NCBI GenBank assembly: GCA_030151365.1
Contig: JASLDW010000005.1
Location: 1-6,072, forward strand
DNA length: 6,072 nt
DNA from: Lysobacter sp.
GTDB lineage: Bacteria > Pseudomonadota > Gammaproteobacteria > Xanthomonadales > Xanthomonadaceae
Direction of reading: 5' to 3'
A model generated the notes under the pieces. The model searched no databases, had not been told where the DNA came from, and worked only from the letters and a program-made list of their open reading frames with translations. A program made the translations under genes and the position numbers. The first letter of the stretch is position 1, and each line of letters begins with the position of its first letter. This document shows positions 4,622 through 6,072 of the stretch, piece after piece.

Positions 4622-6072
4622 GCTTGAACGTCCTTGGCGAACAGGCTGCAGGCGCCGGTTTCGGCGTTGCCGACGTTATTGCGCATCAGGCCGAACAGTT
4701 CGCGCCCCATGCCGGCGTGATGTTTCGACACATCGGGACGCTGCGCCACGCGCGCATTCCATTCGGCTTCGGGCACCAGTGCATCGATCGTGCCTGCTTC
4801 GCTGTCGATGCGCACGCGGTCGCCATCGCGCAGTTTCGCGATCGGGCCGTCTTCCACCGCCTCCGGGTGCAAATGGATCGCCGCCAACACCTTGCCCGAT
4901 GCACCGGACATGCGGCCATCGGTGAGCAGGGCGACACGCTGGCCGCGATCCTGCAGAGCCGCCAGCGTCGGTGTCAGCTTGTGCAGTTCCGGCATGCCGA
5001 TCGCGCGCGGACCCTGGCCGCGCACCACCGCGATGAAATCGCCTTCGAGCTTGCCGGCCTTGAACGCGGCGATCAGCGCGTCCTGCGATTCGAACACCTT
5101 CGCCGTCGCTTCGATGCCGCGATGTTCCGGCGCGACGGCGGAGACCTTCACCACCGCGCGCCCGAGATTGCCTTGCAGGCGACGCAATCCGCCTTCCTTG
5201 TCGAAGGCTTCGGCGAGCGGGCGCAGGATCGACGGATCATTGGTTTGCGCGGGCGCGGCGGCCCACTTCAACGCCGTGCCATCCAGCTCCGGACGCAAGG
5301 CCTGCTGGCGCATGTTTCCGCCATGGACGCAGAGGATGTCCTCGTGCAGCATCCCGGCGTCGAGCAGTTGTTCGATGACGAAGCCGAGTCCGCCTGCATC
5401 GTGGAACTGGTTCACGTCGCCGGAGCCGTTGGGGTAGACGCGCGCCAGCAGCGGAGTCGCCCGCGACAATGCGTCGAGATCGTCCCAGTCGATGACGATG
5501 CCGGCTGCCTGCGCGACCGCGACCAGATGGATCGCGTGATTGGTCGAGCCGCCGGTCGCGGCCAGCCCGACCAGTGCATTGACGATGGCCTTCTCGTTGA
5601 TGGTGCGGCCAATCGGGCGGTGATCGTCGCCGAGCGCGGTGATGCGCAACACCTGTTCGGTGGCGGCAACGGTCAGGGCATCGCGCAACGGCGTGTTCGG
5701 CGGAATGAAGGCGCTGCCCGGCATGTGCAGTCCCATCATCTCCACCAGCATCTGGTTGGAGTTGGCGGTACCGTAGAAGGTGCAGGTGCCCGGCGCGTGA
5801 TAGGACGCGCCTTCGGCGTCGAGCAATTCCTCGCGGGTCGCTTCGCCGATGGCGTAACGCTCGCGCACCGCGGCCTTCTGCTTGTTGGGAATGCCGGAAG
5901 GCATCGGCCCCGCCGGTACGAAGATCACCGGGAGATGGCCGAATGCCAGGGCGCCGATCAGCATGCCCGGTACGATCTTGTCGCAGACGCCGAGGCAGAG
6001 CGCGGCATCGAAGCTGTCGTGCGACAACGCGACGCTGGTCGAAAGCGCGATGGTGTCGCGCGAGAACAGCGA
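4618..6072 (-). CDS. edd: 6-phosphogluconate dehydratase (partial, N-terminus beyond window)
   Basis: Edd is an iron-sulfur dehydratase of the IlvD/Edd family (PF00920) that converts 6-phosphogluconate to KDPG, the committing Entner-Doudoroff step. The frame is open to the window edge: 484 residues are visible, starting SLFSRDTIALS. Judged against the roughly 603-residue E. coli enzyme, about 124 N-terminal residues are missing. Two cluster cysteines are present, in LGVCDKIVPG (visible residue 30) and PGTCTFYGTAN (visible 97); their 67-residue spacing matches the two annotated E. coli ligands. Further family motifs are ATGGSTNH, YPNGSGDVN, NLGRAVVK, GMPELHKL and TDGRMSGASGK (4891-4923), whose serine region lies at the active site in the family. 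Specificity for 6-phosphogluconate rather than dihydroxy-acids rests on close match to Edd and on the glk-eda neighbours. Its TGA overlaps the glk ATG. A TTG at 6025-6027 is internal, not the start. The operon promoter lies outside the window. Confidence 0.96.
   Translation of the reverse strand, partial: SLFSRDTIALSTSVALSHDSFDAALCLGVCDKIVPGMLIGALAFGHLPVIFVPAGPMPSGIPNKQKAAVRERYAIGEATREELLDAEGASYHAPGTCTFYGTANSNQMLVEMMGLHMPGSAFIPPNTPLRDALTVAATEQVLRITALGDDHRPIGRTINEKAIVNALVGLAATGGSTNHAIHLVAVAQAAGIVIDWDDLDALSRATPLLARVYPNGSGDVNQFHDAGGLGFVIEQLLDAGMLHEDILCVHGGNMRQQALRPELDGTALKWAAAPAQTNDPSILRPLAEAFDKEGGLRRLQGNLGRAVVKVSAVAPEHRGIEATAKVFESQDALIAAFKAGKLEGDFIAVVRGQGPRAIGMPELHKLTPTLAALQDRGQRVALLTDGRMSGASGKVLAAIHLHPEAVEDGPIAKLRDGDRVRIDSEAGTIDALVPEAEWNARVAQRPDVSKHHAGMGRELFGLMRNNVGNAETGACSLFAKDVQA
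4631..4635 (-). promoter_or_regulatory. Ribosome binding site of glk
   Basis: On the minus strand AAGGA stands 9 bases before the glk ATG (4621-4619), within the last codons of edd. It supports this ATG and allows independent as well as coupled initiation. Confidence 0.65.

Noticed and set aside
3602..4627. Open plus-strand frame of 341 codons covering all of glk
   Set aside because: It lies antisense to a fully motif-supported glk and its translation is low in hydrophobic structure and rich in Ala, Asp, Arg and His, typical of high-GC shadow frames. It has no family motif and no ribosome binding site that I can support.
6025..6027. TTG as the start of edd
   Set aside because: The frame continues open to the window edge with conserved Edd residues (LFSRDTIALS), so this is an internal leucine codon.

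Overview
The window is G+C-rich, densely packed bacterial DNA with five recognisable genes in two convergent operons. The edd-glk-eda order, the Flavobacterium-type glycosylasparaginase and the codon use suggest a gammaproteobacterium of the Lysobacterales (Xanthomonas/Lysobacter/Luteimonas-like). The genus is inferred from gene content and was not tested.

Left end (1-256): perhaps the last codons of an upstream plus-strand gene (stop at 39-41), then about 215 bases without a gene. This gap is AT-richer than its surroundings and holds a strong intrinsic terminator hairpin (151-190).

Plus-strand operon (257-2972): a glucokinase-family sugar kinase, a Tat-exported glycosylasparaginase and a CutC-family TIM-barrel protein. 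The genes are joined by 4-base NTGA stop/start overlaps, so they are almost certainly co-transcribed and translationally coupled. The likely joint role, by inference, is salvage of the GlcNAc-Asn core of N-glycans. The exported hydrolase splits GlcNAc-asparagine into aspartate and a 1-amino sugar that decays to GlcNAc plus ammonia, and the kinase phosphorylates the sugar. CutC has an unknown, possibly sugar-related, role.

Minus-strand operon (6072 down to 2976): edd (6-phosphogluconate dehydratase, N-terminus cut by the window edge), glk (glucokinase) and eda (KDPG aldolase), again with ATGA overlaps. This is the core of the Entner-Doudoroff pathway: Glk makes glucose-6-P, Edd dehydrates 6-phosphogluconate to KDPG, and Eda splits KDPG to pyruvate and glyceraldehyde-3-P. 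The enzymes linking glucose-6-P to 6-phosphogluconate are not in the window.

The two operons meet tail to tail with only 3 bases between the stops of cutC and eda and no terminator visible between them. There are no insertion sequences, CRISPR arrays, tRNAs or rRNAs. I see no wholly new system. The most interesting points are the kinase-glycosylasparaginase-CutC module, which argues against a simple copper role for CutC, and the altered sugar-binding motifs of the first kinase compared with the true Glk nearby.
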